Notes: generated from the letters alone by a model not told the origin. A stretch of DNA of 64,000 bases from Desulfovibrio sp. ZJ209 (GCF_011039135.1 NZ_JAAKEJ010000003.1:1-64000); one strand, 5' to 3'. Counted from the first letter of the stretch, positions 26,501 to 34,446 are shown. Numbers and translations are program-made.

Positions 26501-26945
26501 GGTAGGGGATTTGCCGCCGCGTATTGCCGATGGCCTCCATGTCGGTCTCGTCCATGAGGCCAAGGATGTCCCAGTCGGCGAGGGCGGCCACGCGGTCCAT
26601 GCCTTCGCGCGCGGCGGGAAAGTTGTCGTAGAGCTCGCGGCCCATGCCGGGCCAGAAGGAGCCCAGGCCGCAGCACATGACTGCCAGCGGCTGCGCCGGG
26701 GTTTCGGGCGCGAGCCAGATCCCGCGGGAGGCGAGGCCCTTGAGCGCTTCGGCGTCCGGCCCTGGCGGGAGGGCCGCCACCTCCTCGCGCCAGAGCGGCG
26801 ACAGGCTGCCGAGCCGCCAGAAAGCCCCGTTCTGGGAAAGGCGCGCATAACGCACGCCGTCGAGCGCCACGTCCTGCGCGGCGCCGGGGACGGCGGCCGG
26901 GTCACGGGAAGCGTCGGGCGGGCTGGGCTGTTCGTCCCTGGGCAT
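23586..26945 (-). CDS. Acyltransferase / acyl carrier / ketoreductase-like / dehydratase-like megasynthase without ketosynthase
   Basis: The 1119-residue protein resembles part of a type I polyketide or polyunsaturated fatty acid synthase. Residues 85-395 are a malonyl-CoA-type acyltransferase with GHSLGE (S174) and the second catalytic residue in AFHHPGM (H280). Residues 445-520 are a carrier domain. Its DLALRSSRF places S482 where the phosphopantetheine serine belongs, with Arg instead of the usual Asp before it. Residues 575-770 look like a ketoreductase-fold remnant (LDGILFVPAAG) without an obvious catalytic tyrosine. Residues 805-1110 resemble a double hot-dog dehydratase. No ketosynthase domain is present. 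The ATG at 26945 follows AGGA and starts a plausible protein; the much longer upstream frame is antisense to the divergent synthase. It heads the leftward export train. Confidence 0.75.
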   Translation of the reverse strand: MPRDEQPSPPDASRDPAAVPGAAQDVALDGVRYARLSQNGAFWRLGSLSPLWREEVAALPPGPDAEALKGLASRGIWLAPETPAQPLAVMCCGLGSFWPGMGRELYDNFPAAREGMDRVAALADWDILGLMDETDMEAIGNTRRQIPYLFLLEYAQWCQFASLGLSPALFCGHSLGELIALSLSGIYGLSEAWYILDTRAEHMAELEASSTRDTGMMAVHAEAAVIDETLAAWPDLYVSNRNTPRQFILSGPREALKEARAALRKRRVPSMVLNVSLAFHHPGMRILRDLSQRRLGALEMHAARVPMLSGITAGYYPGDQPSICRYITDLDENTVAWTDCVDAMWRRDGIRQFLELGPQDTLCGLVADCEPRALCLSAGRKGAEVTAMREACARLYALGHLPLPAIRQVGARLRPAEAGAAPGPAPEPASAPVPQAAPAEPFFGEDAEKARQVLELLAEACGRPAAALRPEQDLRYDLALRSSRFPLLLQEAERRLGVHAEFEDLLQVSTVGDLVRVLLGRKNSPGVPQAGSARRPPRRGTFAPLLRLAPPAGDGAPLPLLPLDPGGSGPGVEAAGVYVLCVLDGELLPELWNGAAAFGATLAVPQGLVADCAPLQKAGSSVLPLAEDALKSSGALAEALDALLAAKGRLDGILFVPAAGALADEDAAPDADLAVALGAWRAGHVGARPWFACLRRFRATREQAEAVRAGGAGAPLSGWIQAMAGAGAAPVLALLDDGRPLGRDALGDRCAAELFRGKGETVLWSVAEEGFRPAHAPLVDRPEISAPVYPEPWAGSQPPLAAESGLFQGGCQFSAFSDPALLQHGGWNLPEGAPWLPFSRALLALLQGARLLLPWLTVTGFSDVRFFAPPALPPGITREGRVTARGRPWIMHDGAMTRMCRTALDIRELTPNGRHTDTFAPFAEAMALLAPGPRPAPPLAPLPVPPGEGGAPLPLPALYARLGLGPDWRLISALAPRTFTADGDVLAVHTGLLAPGTAAAFPIAPQADWGYASALQLTAAVMQGALLVLKAETSAPAPEAAVPAPGWRCEGVGYIRFGLPGAGPGAAEGARTLEVRRTWDDGARVRFDAQVSGPAGETLLTVHHLEFERPATPRQAGTA

Positions 26946-27227
26946 GGGCGGGTCCTGCACAAAATTTTCCTGGCGGTGAAAAATCGCGGCGGAAAATCGT
27001 AGGCCGTATCCGGGCGCATGTCCAGCCCGGGCGCGCGGCCGGCGTCCCGGAAAGGCCCGGCACGCGTGCGGCGATGCCGTTCCGGGCACAACGGGCTTGC
27101 CTTGCGGGAGTGCTTGCGCTAGACATAAAGCGTCTATCGCCGTGGGTATTTCCCCCCGCGCTCCCCGACAAAAATCGTGCGCGGGGCGCCTCCCGTGCCG
27201 CACATAGTCATTTTTAAGGGAAAAGGC
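26946..27227. promoter_or_regulatory. Divergent intergenic control region
   Basis: This 282-base spacer separates the leftward megasynthase from the rightward alpha-oxoamine synthase, so both transcription units must start here or nearby. On the plus strand there is a weak candidate of TTGCCT (27097-27102) with TAGACA (27120-27125), 17-base spacer. A TTTTTAAGGG stretch just before the rightward ATG supplies the ribosome site. I see no palindromic operator with confidence. Confidence 0.4.
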
Positions 27228-28517
27228 ATGAAGAACGAGCACTCCGCCGCGCACGCGGCCGGGCAGCAAGACGCCAAGGGCGGCTTCAACCGCATGCGCT
27301 CCAAGCTCTCCTTCGAGCGCATGGTGGACCTCGCCGAAAGCATGGGCCTCGAAAATCCGCTCTTCGCCTGCCACGACCAGGCGGCCAAGGCCACCACCCT
27401 GATCAACGGCAAGGAATATATCAATTTTTCCACCTATGACTATCTCGACATCAATGCCCATCCCGAAATCACGGCCGCCGTGGCGGAAACCGCGGCGCGC
27501 TACGGCACCTCGGCCGGCGCGAGCCGCCTTGTGGGCGGCGAAAGGCCCCCGCACCGCGAGCTCGAGCGCGCCTTCGCCGACCTTTACGACGTTGAGGACG
27601 CCATCGTCTATGTGAGCGGCCACGCCACCAATGTGTCCACTCTGGGCTTCATGTTCGGCTCGCGCGACGCCATTTTCCATGACGGCCTCGCGCACAATTC
27701 CCTCGTGCAGGGGGCGCGCCTCTCCGGCGCCACCCGCTATTCCTACGAGCACAACGACTGCGACTCCCTCGAGGAGATGCTCAAGGCCCACCGCGCGGAG
27801 CACCGCTACGCCGTCATCGTCACCGAGGGCCTGTTCAGCATGGACGGCAACATCCCGGACCTGCCGCGCATCATCGAGCTCAAGAAAAAGTACGACTGCA
27901 TGCTCCTCGTGGACGAGGCCCACTCCCTCGGCGTGCTCGGCAAGACGGGCCGCGGCGTGCGCGAGTATTTCGGCATCGACCCCACGGACGTGGACATGTG
28001 GATGAGCACGCTCTCCAAGTCCATGTGCGGCTGCGGCGGCTTCATCGCCGGCCGCGCCGAGCTCGTGCGCTTCCTTAAATACGGCTCGCCGGGCTTCGTC
28101 TTCAGCGTGGGCATGCCGCCGGTCATCGCCACGGCCTGCCACAAGGCGCTCGAGATCATGCTGCGCGAGCCGGAGCGCGTGCACCGCCTCCAGAACATCA
28201 GCCAGTATTTCCTGCACTACGCCCAGGGCAAGGGCCTTGATACCGGCGCGGCCCAGGGCTATGCGGTGCTCCCGGTCATCGTGGGCGATTCGCTCGTCTC
28301 CGGCTTCCTCTCGCAGGCGCTCTTCAAGCGCGGCATCTATGTTATGCCCATCTCCTTCCCGGCGGTGAAGGAGGGCACGGCGCGCCTTCGCTTCTTTATC
28401 TCCGCCTCGCACACCGAGGAGCATGTGCGCGCCGCCGTGGACGCCGTGGCCGAAGAGTTGCCCCGGGCCAAGGCGCTGGTGGCGGAATACCAGGCGGCGC
28501 AGGGGGCCGCGAGCTGA
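27228..28517 (+). CDS. Alpha-oxoamine synthase (PLP-dependent, BioF/SPT/KBL-like)
   Basis: Enzymes of this family condense an acyl thioester with an amino acid, losing carbon dioxide, to give an aminoketone. The 429-residue protein shows the fold-type I features: TSAGASRLVGGE near 94-105, EGLFSMDG near 200, the PLP ring pair DEAHS (D229, H232), and the PLP lysine K264 in STLSKSMCGCGG. The surrounding STLSKS resembles serine palmitoyltransferase and acyl-carrier-dependent members more than BioF (usually TLGKA). The neighbour opposite encodes acyltransferase and carrier domains, so the donor may be a carrier-bound acyl group; this is inference. The ATG at 27228 follows AAGGGAAAAGG. It starts a five-gene train with overlapping genes. 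Confidence 0.85.
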   Translation: MKNEHSAAHAAGQQDAKGGFNRMRSKLSFERMVDLAESMGLENPLFACHDQAAKATTLINGKEYINFSTYDYLDINAHPEITAAVAETAARYGTSAGASRLVGGERPPHRELERAFADLYDVEDAIVYVSGHATNVSTLGFMFGSRDAIFHDGLAHNSLVQGARLSGATRYSYEHNDCDSLEEMLKAHRAEHRYAVIVTEGLFSMDGNIPDLPRIIELKKKYDCMLLVDEAHSLGVLGKTGRGVREYFGIDPTDVDMWMSTLSKSMCGCGGFIAGRAELVRFLKYGSPGFVFSVGMPPVIATACHKALEIMLREPERVHRLQNISQYFLHYAQGKGLDTGAAQGYAVLPVIVGDSLVSGFLSQALFKRGIYVMPISFPAVKEGTARLRFFISASHTEEHVRAAVDAVAEELPRAKALVAEYQAAQGAAS

Positions 28518-28525
28518 AGGCCGGC

Positions 28526-29860
28526 ATGCCCGCCCCAAAGATTCCCCCCGCCAGTGCCACGGCGACCGGCGCTGCCGGCGTCTGCGCCCCGGACGCGGCG
28601 CCCGCGCCCCCCCCGGTGGGCGCGCCCGTCATCGCCTACGTCCTCCTCTGGTTCCCCCTTTCCTCCGAGACCTTCATCTTCCGCGAGGTCGTGGAGCTTG
28701 GCGAGCTCGGCCTCGATATCCGCGTCTATACCATGTACGGGGCGGCGCTCAAGGGCTGCTCGCGCGAGATGCGCGAATACCCGGGGCCGGTCACGCGCAT
28801 GGGCGTGGCCGCGTTTTTCCGCATCTTCGGGGCCTTTTTCCGCGCGCTTGGCAAGAGCCCGCGCCTCGTCTGGCGGCTCCTGCGCGAGGGCTTTTTCCGC
28901 CGCATGCGCAATGTGGAGGCGCTTGGCGAGAACCTCTGGTGCTTCATGGCCGGCTTCCTGCTCGCCGAGGACTGCGCGCGCGACGGCGTGACGCTCATCC
29001 ACTCCTCCTGGGCCAACGGGCCGGCCACGGCGGCCTGGGTGGCCTCGCGCCTCACCGGCATCCCCTTCGCCTTCACGGGCCGCGCCGGCGACATCTATCC
29101 CGAAGACGGCCTCTTGCGCGAGAAATCGCGCGATGCGCTCTTCGTCCGCACCAACAATGCGGCCAACGTGGCGTGGCTTGCGCGCTTCTGCCCGCCCGAC
29201 GCCGAGGGCAAGGTGCGCCTTGTCTACAACAGCCTCACCTTCACCGAGCGCGAGCCCGGCGCGCTCCCCATGCAGCCGCCTTACAGGCTGCTCGCCGTGG
29301 GGCGCTTCGCCCGCACCAAGGGCTTTCCCGAGCTCATCACCGCGCTCGCCCGGCTTCGGCGCGAGCGCGTGCCCATGCGCCTCACCCTCGTGGGCGACGG
29401 CGCGTGGCGCGGGCGCCTCGTGCGCCAGATCCGCCGGCTCGGCCTCGAAAGCTGCGTCGACCTCCCGGGCTTCGTGCCCCATGACGAATTGCGCCGCTAC
29501 ATGCAGACCCACGACATGCTCGTGGTGCCGAGCGTGGTCCACAGCAATGGCGACCGCGACGGCATCCCCAATGTGATCATGGAGGCCCTGTCCATGGGCC
29601 TGCCCGTGGTGGCCACCGATGTCTGCGGCATCGCCGAGGTCATCCGCGACGGCGAGACCGGGCTGCTCGTGCCTGAGCGCGACCCCGCGGCGCTGGCCTG
29701 CGCCGTGCGCCGCCTGCTGGCCGACCGCGACCGCGCCCGGGCCATGGCGCTCGCCGGCCGCGATTTGGTGGAGGCCATGTTCGACCGCGCCCGCAATATC
29801 GCGGCCCTGCGCAATCTCTATGCGGAGGCTTCCGCCCCCGCGACGGAGGGCGCGCCATGA
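28526..29860 (+). CDS. GT4-family glycosyltransferase (first paralogue)
   Basis: The 444-residue protein has a GT-B fold. The N-terminal half starts IAYVLLWFPLSSETFIFREV, typical of glycosyltransferases in exported-polysaccharide loci. The C-terminal half carries AVGRFARTKGFPEL and the nucleotide-sugar-binding E-x7-E region (GIPNVIMEALSMGLPVVATD). It adds a sugar to a lipid-linked or other acceptor on the cytoplasmic side; donor and acceptor are unknown. It starts eight bases after the synthase stop. Its stop overlaps the deacetylase start by four bases (ATGA). It is clearly paralogous to the gene at 31008. Confidence 0.85.
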   Translation: MPAPKIPPASATATGAAGVCAPDAAPAPPPVGAPVIAYVLLWFPLSSETFIFREVVELGELGLDIRVYTMYGAALKGCSREMREYPGPVTRMGVAAFFRIFGAFFRALGKSPRLVWRLLREGFFRRMRNVEALGENLWCFMAGFLLAEDCARDGVTLIHSSWANGPATAAWVASRLTGIPFAFTGRAGDIYPEDGLLREKSRDALFVRTNNAANVAWLARFCPPDAEGKVRLVYNSLTFTEREPGALPMQPPYRLLAVGRFARTKGFPELITALARLRRERVPMRLTLVGDGAWRGRLVRQIRRLGLESCVDLPGFVPHDELRRYMQTHDMLVVPSVVHSNGDRDGIPNVIMEALSMGLPVVATDVCGIAEVIRDGETGLLVPERDPAALACAVRRLLADRDRARAMALAGRDLVEAMFDRARNIAALRNLYAEASAPATEGAP

Positions 29861-31011
29861 CGGCCCGGGCGCCGGCCCCGCGCCCCCCCGTCTCCCCGGA
29901 GCCGGGGGCGAAGCGCCCGCTGACGCTCGTCCTGAGCCTCGACGTGGAGGAGGAAGGGCTCTTCGGCGGCCGCTATGCCTGCCGCGCCCCGGGCGTGCGC
30001 AACACGGCGGCGCTCATGCGGCTCGCCCCGCTGCTCGGGCGCGGGGTGAGGCCCACCCTGTTCTGCGCGCACAGCGTCCTCACGGACGCGGCCTCCCGCC
30101 GGGTGCTCGCCCGCTTGCGCGACGACCACGGCGCGGAGATCGGCGCCCATCTCCACCACTGGAACACGCCCCCGCTCACGCCCGAAGCGGCGGCCGCGCC
30201 CGGCGGCATGCTCACGCGGGTGCCGGCGGCGGCCGTGCCGCGGGAGCGCATGGCCGCCAAGCTGGCCACGCTTTTTCAGGCGGCCGAGGTCTTTCAGGGC
30301 GCGCCCGTGACTTCCTTCCGCATGGGCCGCTGGGACTTGCACGCGCCGCTCTGGCCACTCCTCGCCGAACTCGGCGTGCGCTGCGACGCCTCGGTCAGGC
30401 CGCTCCACCGAGGCAAGGACAGCGTGGCCGGCCCCGACCATTTCGACGCCCCGGCCGATCCCTACTGGGTGGACGCGGGCCGGGCCCGTATCCTCGAGAT
30501 GCCGCTCACGGTGACGCCGCTCTTCCCCTGGCTGCCCGGGCTCTCGCGGGAGCTGCCCGCGGGGGCCGGCGCGGCCATGCAGGCCGGGCTCAGGCACTGG
30601 GGGGCGCTGGCGCTCCTGCCGGTGGAGCATCCGCTTGCGCTCCTCAAGCTCACCACCCTGCTCCACGCCGCACGCGGGGGCCGGGTGCTCTCGCTCACCT
30701 GGCATTCGTCCGAGCTCTTCCCCGGCGGCGCCCCGCATGTGCCGGACGAGGCCACGGTCACGCGCTTTCTCGACAAGATGTGCGCCTATGCGGACTGGCT
30801 TGCCGAGAGCTTCGACCTGCGCTTCCGCACGCTCGAAGAATTGCGCCGCGACGCCGAAGCCGGGGAACTCCGCGTGGATGAGGCCCCCGCCGACTCCGGC
30901 GACTGGACGGCGCCCGCGACGGGCGAAAACCGCGCCGCCGGCACCGCGAGGCCGGCCATGGAACGCGCGGGCGTCCCCTGGGAGCGCCCCGCCGGGGAGG
31001 GCCGGCCATGA
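29857..31011 (+). CDS. WalW-like polysaccharide deacetylase
   Basis: The 384-residue protein has a NodB-type deacetylase core. The general-base aspartate motif is SLDVEEEGLF (D29), and the zinc-binding segment is GAEIGAHLHHWNTPP (H98, H100, H101), followed by a RMGRWDLHAP motif and a late WHSSELFPGG. WalW-type members usually read HLHPW; here a histidine replaces proline. It should remove acetyl from an N-acetylated sugar and expose an amine. There is no signal peptide, so it probably acts in the cytoplasm before export. It overlaps both neighbours by four bases. The 55-residue tail after 330 is low-complexity and rich in A, G, P, E. Confidence 0.78.
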   Translation: MTARAPAPRPPVSPEPGAKRPLTLVLSLDVEEEGLFGGRYACRAPGVRNTAALMRLAPLLGRGVRPTLFCAHSVLTDAASRRVLARLRDDHGAEIGAHLHHWNTPPLTPEAAAAPGGMLTRVPAAAVPRERMAAKLATLFQAAEVFQGAPVTSFRMGRWDLHAPLWPLLAELGVRCDASVRPLHRGKDSVAGPDHFDAPADPYWVDAGRARILEMPLTVTPLFPWLPGLSRELPAGAGAAMQAGLRHWGALALLPVEHPLALLKLTTLLHAARGGRVLSLTWHSSELFPGGAPHVPDEATVTRFLDKMCAYADWLAESFDLRFRTLEELRRDAEAGELRVDEAPADSGDWTAPATGENRAAGTARPAMERAGVPWERPAGEGRP

Positions 31012-32399
31012 GCCTTTTCCCGCGCCTCACCAGGCCCGCGCCGGGCTGCGCCTGCGCCGACCCGGGGCTGGCGCCCCTGCCGCCGGGCCTGCCCCATGTG
31101 GCCTATGTGCTGCTCTGGTATCCGCTCTTCACGCAGCCCTTTATTTTCCGCGAGGTGGAGGCCCTGCGCGAGCGGCTGCCGCTCACGGTCCACACGCTCT
31201 ACGGCCGCAATCTCCGCCACTGCTCCGATGAGATGCAGGCCCGGGGCGCCCACGCGCGGCCGGGCGGCATCCGGGCGCTGCCGCGCTACTGCCTCGAACT
31301 TCTGCGCCAGCTGTGCACCCATCCCGTGCGGCTCTGGCGCCTGTTCCGCCGCAGTTGCTGGCGCCGCTGGCAGAGCTGGGAAGTGCTGGGCGAAAATCTC
31401 TGGGCCTTCCTGGCCGGCCTTTCGCTGGGGCGCGAGTTCCGCGAGGGCGGCATCGACCTTGTGTACGCCCCTTGGCCGCGCGGCGCGGCCACAGCGGCCT
31501 GGGTGGCCGCGAGCGTGGCGAATCTTCCCTTTGCCACGGCCGCGCGCGGCGACAATCTCGCCCCGGCCGACCCGGACCTCGCCGACAAGTTCGCGGCCGC
31601 GGTGCTCGTGCGGGCCAACAACGCCGCGGACAAGGCCCGCATCGAGGCCTTCGGCGCCGGCGAGGCCGCGGGCAAGACCGCCCTTGTGTACAACGGCCTC
31701 ACCCTGCCCGCGCCCGGCCCCGAGGTGACGGACGGTTCCGCCCGCTTCCTCCCCGGGCCGCTGCGCCTGCTGGCCGTGGGCCGCTTCGACGTGACCAAGG
31801 GCTTTGACGTACTCCTGCGCGCCTGCGCCCTGCTCAAGCAGCGCGGGCTCGACTTCCGCCTCACCCTCGCCGGCGGGGGCGGCAAGGTCATGGGCCTCGG
31901 CAACATGGAAGACCAGCTCCGCCGGCTGCGCACCGAGCTCGGCCTCGCGCAGGATGTGGACATGCCGGGCCTCATCTCGCACAACGAGCTCCCGGGCCTG
32001 CTCGCCGGGCACGACATCTTTCTCGCGCCCTGCGTGGTGCACGCCTCTGGCCGGCGCGACGGCATCCCCAACACGGTCATCGAGGCCATGGCCTACGGCC
32101 TCCCGGTGGTGGGGACCACGGTCAACGCGCTCCCCGAGGTCATCCGCCACGGCGTGACCGGCCTTGCGGTGCCCCCCGACGATGCCGAAGCACTCGCCGA
32201 CGCGGTGCTGGAGCTCGCGGAGGACCCTGCCCGCGCCCGGGCCATGGGGCGCGCGGGCGCGCGCCTGGCGAAGGAAATGTTCGACGCGGAGGCCAACGCG
32301 GACCGGCTGGCGCACCTTTTCCGCACGGCCTGTGAAGACTGGCGGCGGGAGCAGGGGAAGGACGCCGGACGCAAAGGAGCGGACACATGTGCGGTATAG
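31008..32399 (+). CDS. GT4-family glycosyltransferase (second paralogue)
   Basis: The 463-residue protein shares its order and many motifs with the gene at 28526: AYVLLWYPLFTQPFIFREVE at the N-terminus, LLAVGRFDVTKGFDVLL in the middle and the E-x7-E region GIPNTVIEAMAYGLPVVGTT. An added loop (GGGGKVMGLGNMEDQ) is present in the C-terminal half. The two genes probably arose by duplication and add different sugars. It overlaps the deacetylase by four bases and runs 13 bases into the asparagine synthase-like gene. Nothing indicates a signal peptide, so it should act at the cytoplasmic face. Confidence 0.85.
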   Translation: MSLFPRLTRPAPGCACADPGLAPLPPGLPHVAYVLLWYPLFTQPFIFREVEALRERLPLTVHTLYGRNLRHCSDEMQARGAHARPGGIRALPRYCLELLRQLCTHPVRLWRLFRRSCWRRWQSWEVLGENLWAFLAGLSLGREFREGGIDLVYAPWPRGAATAAWVAASVANLPFATAARGDNLAPADPDLADKFAAAVLVRANNAADKARIEAFGAGEAAGKTALVYNGLTLPAPGPEVTDGSARFLPGPLRLLAVGRFDVTKGFDVLLRACALLKQRGLDFRLTLAGGGGKVMGLGNMEDQLRRLRTELGLAQDVDMPGLISHNELPGLLAGHDIFLAPCVVHASGRRDGIPNTVIEAMAYGLPVVGTTVNALPEVIRHGVTGLAVPPDDAEALADAVLELAEDPARARAMGRAGARLAKEMFDAEANADRLAHLFRTACEDWRREQGKDAGRKGADTCAV

Positions 32400-34393
32400 C
32401 GGGCATGGTGCGCCTTGACGGCGGCGCCCTTGCGCCGGGCGCGCTCAGGGCGCTCAAGGCCATGACCGACAGCATGATCTCGCGCGGGCCCGACGGCGAG
32501 GGCTTCTGGCGCGAGGGCCCGGTGGCGCTCGGGCACCGGCGCCTCTCCATCATCGACCTCGCGGGGGGCAGTCAGCCCATGCGGAGCGCGGACGGCCGCT
32601 TCTGCGTGGTGCACAACGGCGAGATTTACAATTTCCGCGAGCTTCGGCGCGAGCTCGAAGCCGGCGGCGCCCGCTTCCGCACCGACTCGGACACCGAAGT
32701 GGTGCTCGAGGCCTATGCCGCATGGGGCGAGGAGTGCCTTTCGCGCCTCGAGGGCATGTTCGCCTTTGCCGTGTGGGACGGTCCCAGGCGGCGCCTTTTC
32801 TGCGCGCGTGACCGCTTCGGCAAGAAGCCCTTTTTCTCCACCCTCCAGAACGGCGTGTTCTGCTTCGCCTCCGAGCTTTCCGCGCTCTCCCTGCTCGCGC
32901 GACCGCTCCCCGCAAACGCGTCCGCGCCGTCTGGCGTGCCCGAAGGGGCCGCGCCCTCGGACTTCCTGCCCTTCCGCTTCCATCTCGACCCCGCGGCGCT
33001 CATGCGCTACCTCGCGTATGAATATGTGCCCACGCCCGGCACCATGTATAGCGAGGTCAAAAGCCTCGAGCCCGCGCATTATTGTATGGTGGAGACGGGA
33101 AAGGACGCGGAGCCCGCGCCCGTGCGCTACTGGGACCTGCCCATGCCCGCGGGCCGGCAGCCCGCTGACGAGGCGGAGCTCTGCCTTGAGCTCGAACGGC
33201 TCATGGCGCAGGCCGTGCGCCGGCGCCTCGTGAGCGACGTGCCGCTGGGGGTCTTTCTGTCGGGCGGCATCGACTCCTCCATCGTGGCCGGGCTCATGGC
33301 GCGCGAGTCGTCCACGCCGGTGATGAGCTTTTCCATCGGCTTTACCGAGGCGAGCTACGACGAGTCGCGCTATGCGCGCATCGCGGCCACGGCCTTCGGC
33401 ACCGAGCATCATGAGCGCATCCTCTCGGCCGAAGAATGCGCCGACGAGCTGCCCGGCATCGTGAGCCGCATGGACGTGCCCATGGCCGACGCCTCCTGCG
33501 CGCCCACCTGGCTGCTCTCGGGCGTGGCGCGCGAGCGCGTCACCGTGGCCCTCGGCGGGGACGGCGCGGACGAGCTCTGGGCCGGCTACGAGCACTACAT
33601 CGGCTACCGCATCGCGCAAAAGTACAATGCCCTCCCGGCATGGCTCAGGCGCGGGGTCATCGAGCCCATCGTGCGGCATTTGCCCGAATCCTCGGGCTAT
33701 ATCAATCCGCGCCTCGCCTGCGAGACCTTCCTGCGCGGCGCGGCCGCGCCGGACTGGCTGCGCGTGCAGACCATGCTCACGGCGCTCGGGCCGGACATGC
33801 AGCGCGAGGTGCTGGCGCCGGCGTGGCTCGCGGCCCACGGCGGCGAGGCGGCGCTGGCGCCAGAGGCGCTGTTCGCGCCCACCCGCGCCCAGTACGGGCA
33901 CTGGCTGCCCAAGGGCGCTGCGGCGCCGCTCTCCCGCGCCTTCCATGTGTATGTGCGCCAGTTCATGCTCGACGACATCCTCGTCAAGGTGGACCGCTGC
34001 TCCATGCTGCACTCGCTGGAGGTGCGCGCGCCCTTCCTCGACCGCGAAGTGGCCGAATTCGCCGCCAGGCTCCCCGTGAGCCTGCGCCTCCACGGGTTCA
34101 AGCGCAAGTACCTGCTCAAGAAGGCCTTTGCCGGGCTGTTGCCGCCGGAGATATTGCACCGCAACAAGCGCGGCTTCCAGATCCCGGTGGCGGAATGGCT
34201 CAGGGGCAAGCTCAGGCCGCTCATGGACGAGCTGCTCGGCGAGCGGGCCTTGAAAGAACAGGGCCTGTTCGACCCGGCGGCGGTGCGCCGCCTCGTGGAG
34301 GCCCACTGCGCCGGGCGGGCCGACCTGCGCAAGCCCCTGTGGACGCTCATGGTGCTTGAGCTCTGGCTTAGGGCCAACCCGGCGGAGTTCTGA
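32387..34393 (+). CDS. asnB: AsnB-type glutamine-dependent amidotransferase
   Basis: The 668-residue protein has an N-terminal glutaminase domain with the nucleophile Cys2 (MCGIAGMV) and the SRGPDGEG motif, then a C-terminal synthetase domain with the ATP pyrophosphatase loop VFLSGGIDSS near 292. It is longer than ordinary AsnB and has a proline/alanine-rich insertion near residues 170-190. Homologues in exopolysaccharide loci (for example the exosortase-associated amidotransferase group) amidate unknown acids rather than make asparagine. Here it follows two glycosyltransferases with a 13-base overlap, so a modification of the exported molecule is likely. An AAAGGAGCGG site precedes its ATG. 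No exosortase or PEP-CTERM protein is seen in the window. Confidence 0.85.
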   Translation: MCGIAGMVRLDGGALAPGALRALKAMTDSMISRGPDGEGFWREGPVALGHRRLSIIDLAGGSQPMRSADGRFCVVHNGEIYNFRELRRELEAGGARFRTDSDTEVVLEAYAAWGEECLSRLEGMFAFAVWDGPRRRLFCARDRFGKKPFFSTLQNGVFCFASELSALSLLARPLPANASAPSGVPEGAAPSDFLPFRFHLDPAALMRYLAYEYVPTPGTMYSEVKSLEPAHYCMVETGKDAEPAPVRYWDLPMPAGRQPADEAELCLELERLMAQAVRRRLVSDVPLGVFLSGGIDSSIVAGLMARESSTPVMSFSIGFTEASYDESRYARIAATAFGTEHHERILSAEECADELPGIVSRMDVPMADASCAPTWLLSGVARERVTVALGGDGADELWAGYEHYIGYRIAQKYNALPAWLRRGVIEPIVRHLPESSGYINPRLACETFLRGAAAPDWLRVQTMLTALGPDMQREVLAPAWLAAHGGEAALAPEALFAPTRAQYGHWLPKGAAAPLSRAFHVYVRQFMLDDILVKVDRCSMLHSLEVRAPFLDREVAEFAARLPVSLRLHGFKRKYLLKKAFAGLLPPEILHRNKRGFQIPVAEWLRGKLRPLMDELLGERALKEQGLFDPAAVRRLVEAHCAGRADLRKPLWTLMVLELWLRANPAEF

Positions 34394-34418
34394 GGCTCCC
34401 GTCTTCCGCCGTCGCGCC

Positions 34419-34446
34419 TTGCCACGGGCCGGCCTGTGCCTATATT
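34419..34446 (+). promoter_or_regulatory. Candidate sigma-70 promoter for htpX
   Basis: TTGCCA (34419-34424) and TATATT (34441-34446) are separated by 16 bases and lie about 52 bases upstream of the htpX ATG, in the only substantial gap after the amidotransferase gene. It suggests that htpX and the two following genes can be transcribed apart from the glycan train. Confidence 0.55.

Noticed and set aside
26946-28538. A leftward extension of the megasynthase frame giving about 1650 residues
   Set aside because: It is antisense to the alpha-oxoamine synthase and rich in H, R, A and G, as expected from a GC-rich shadow frame. The ATG at 26945 has a ribosome site and starts the recognisable protein.
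32387-34393. An exosortase/PEP-CTERM exopolysaccharide locus
   Set aside because: The amidotransferase and deacetylase resemble parts of such loci, but no exosortase, PEP-CTERM protein, Wzz or Wzy homologue is in the window.
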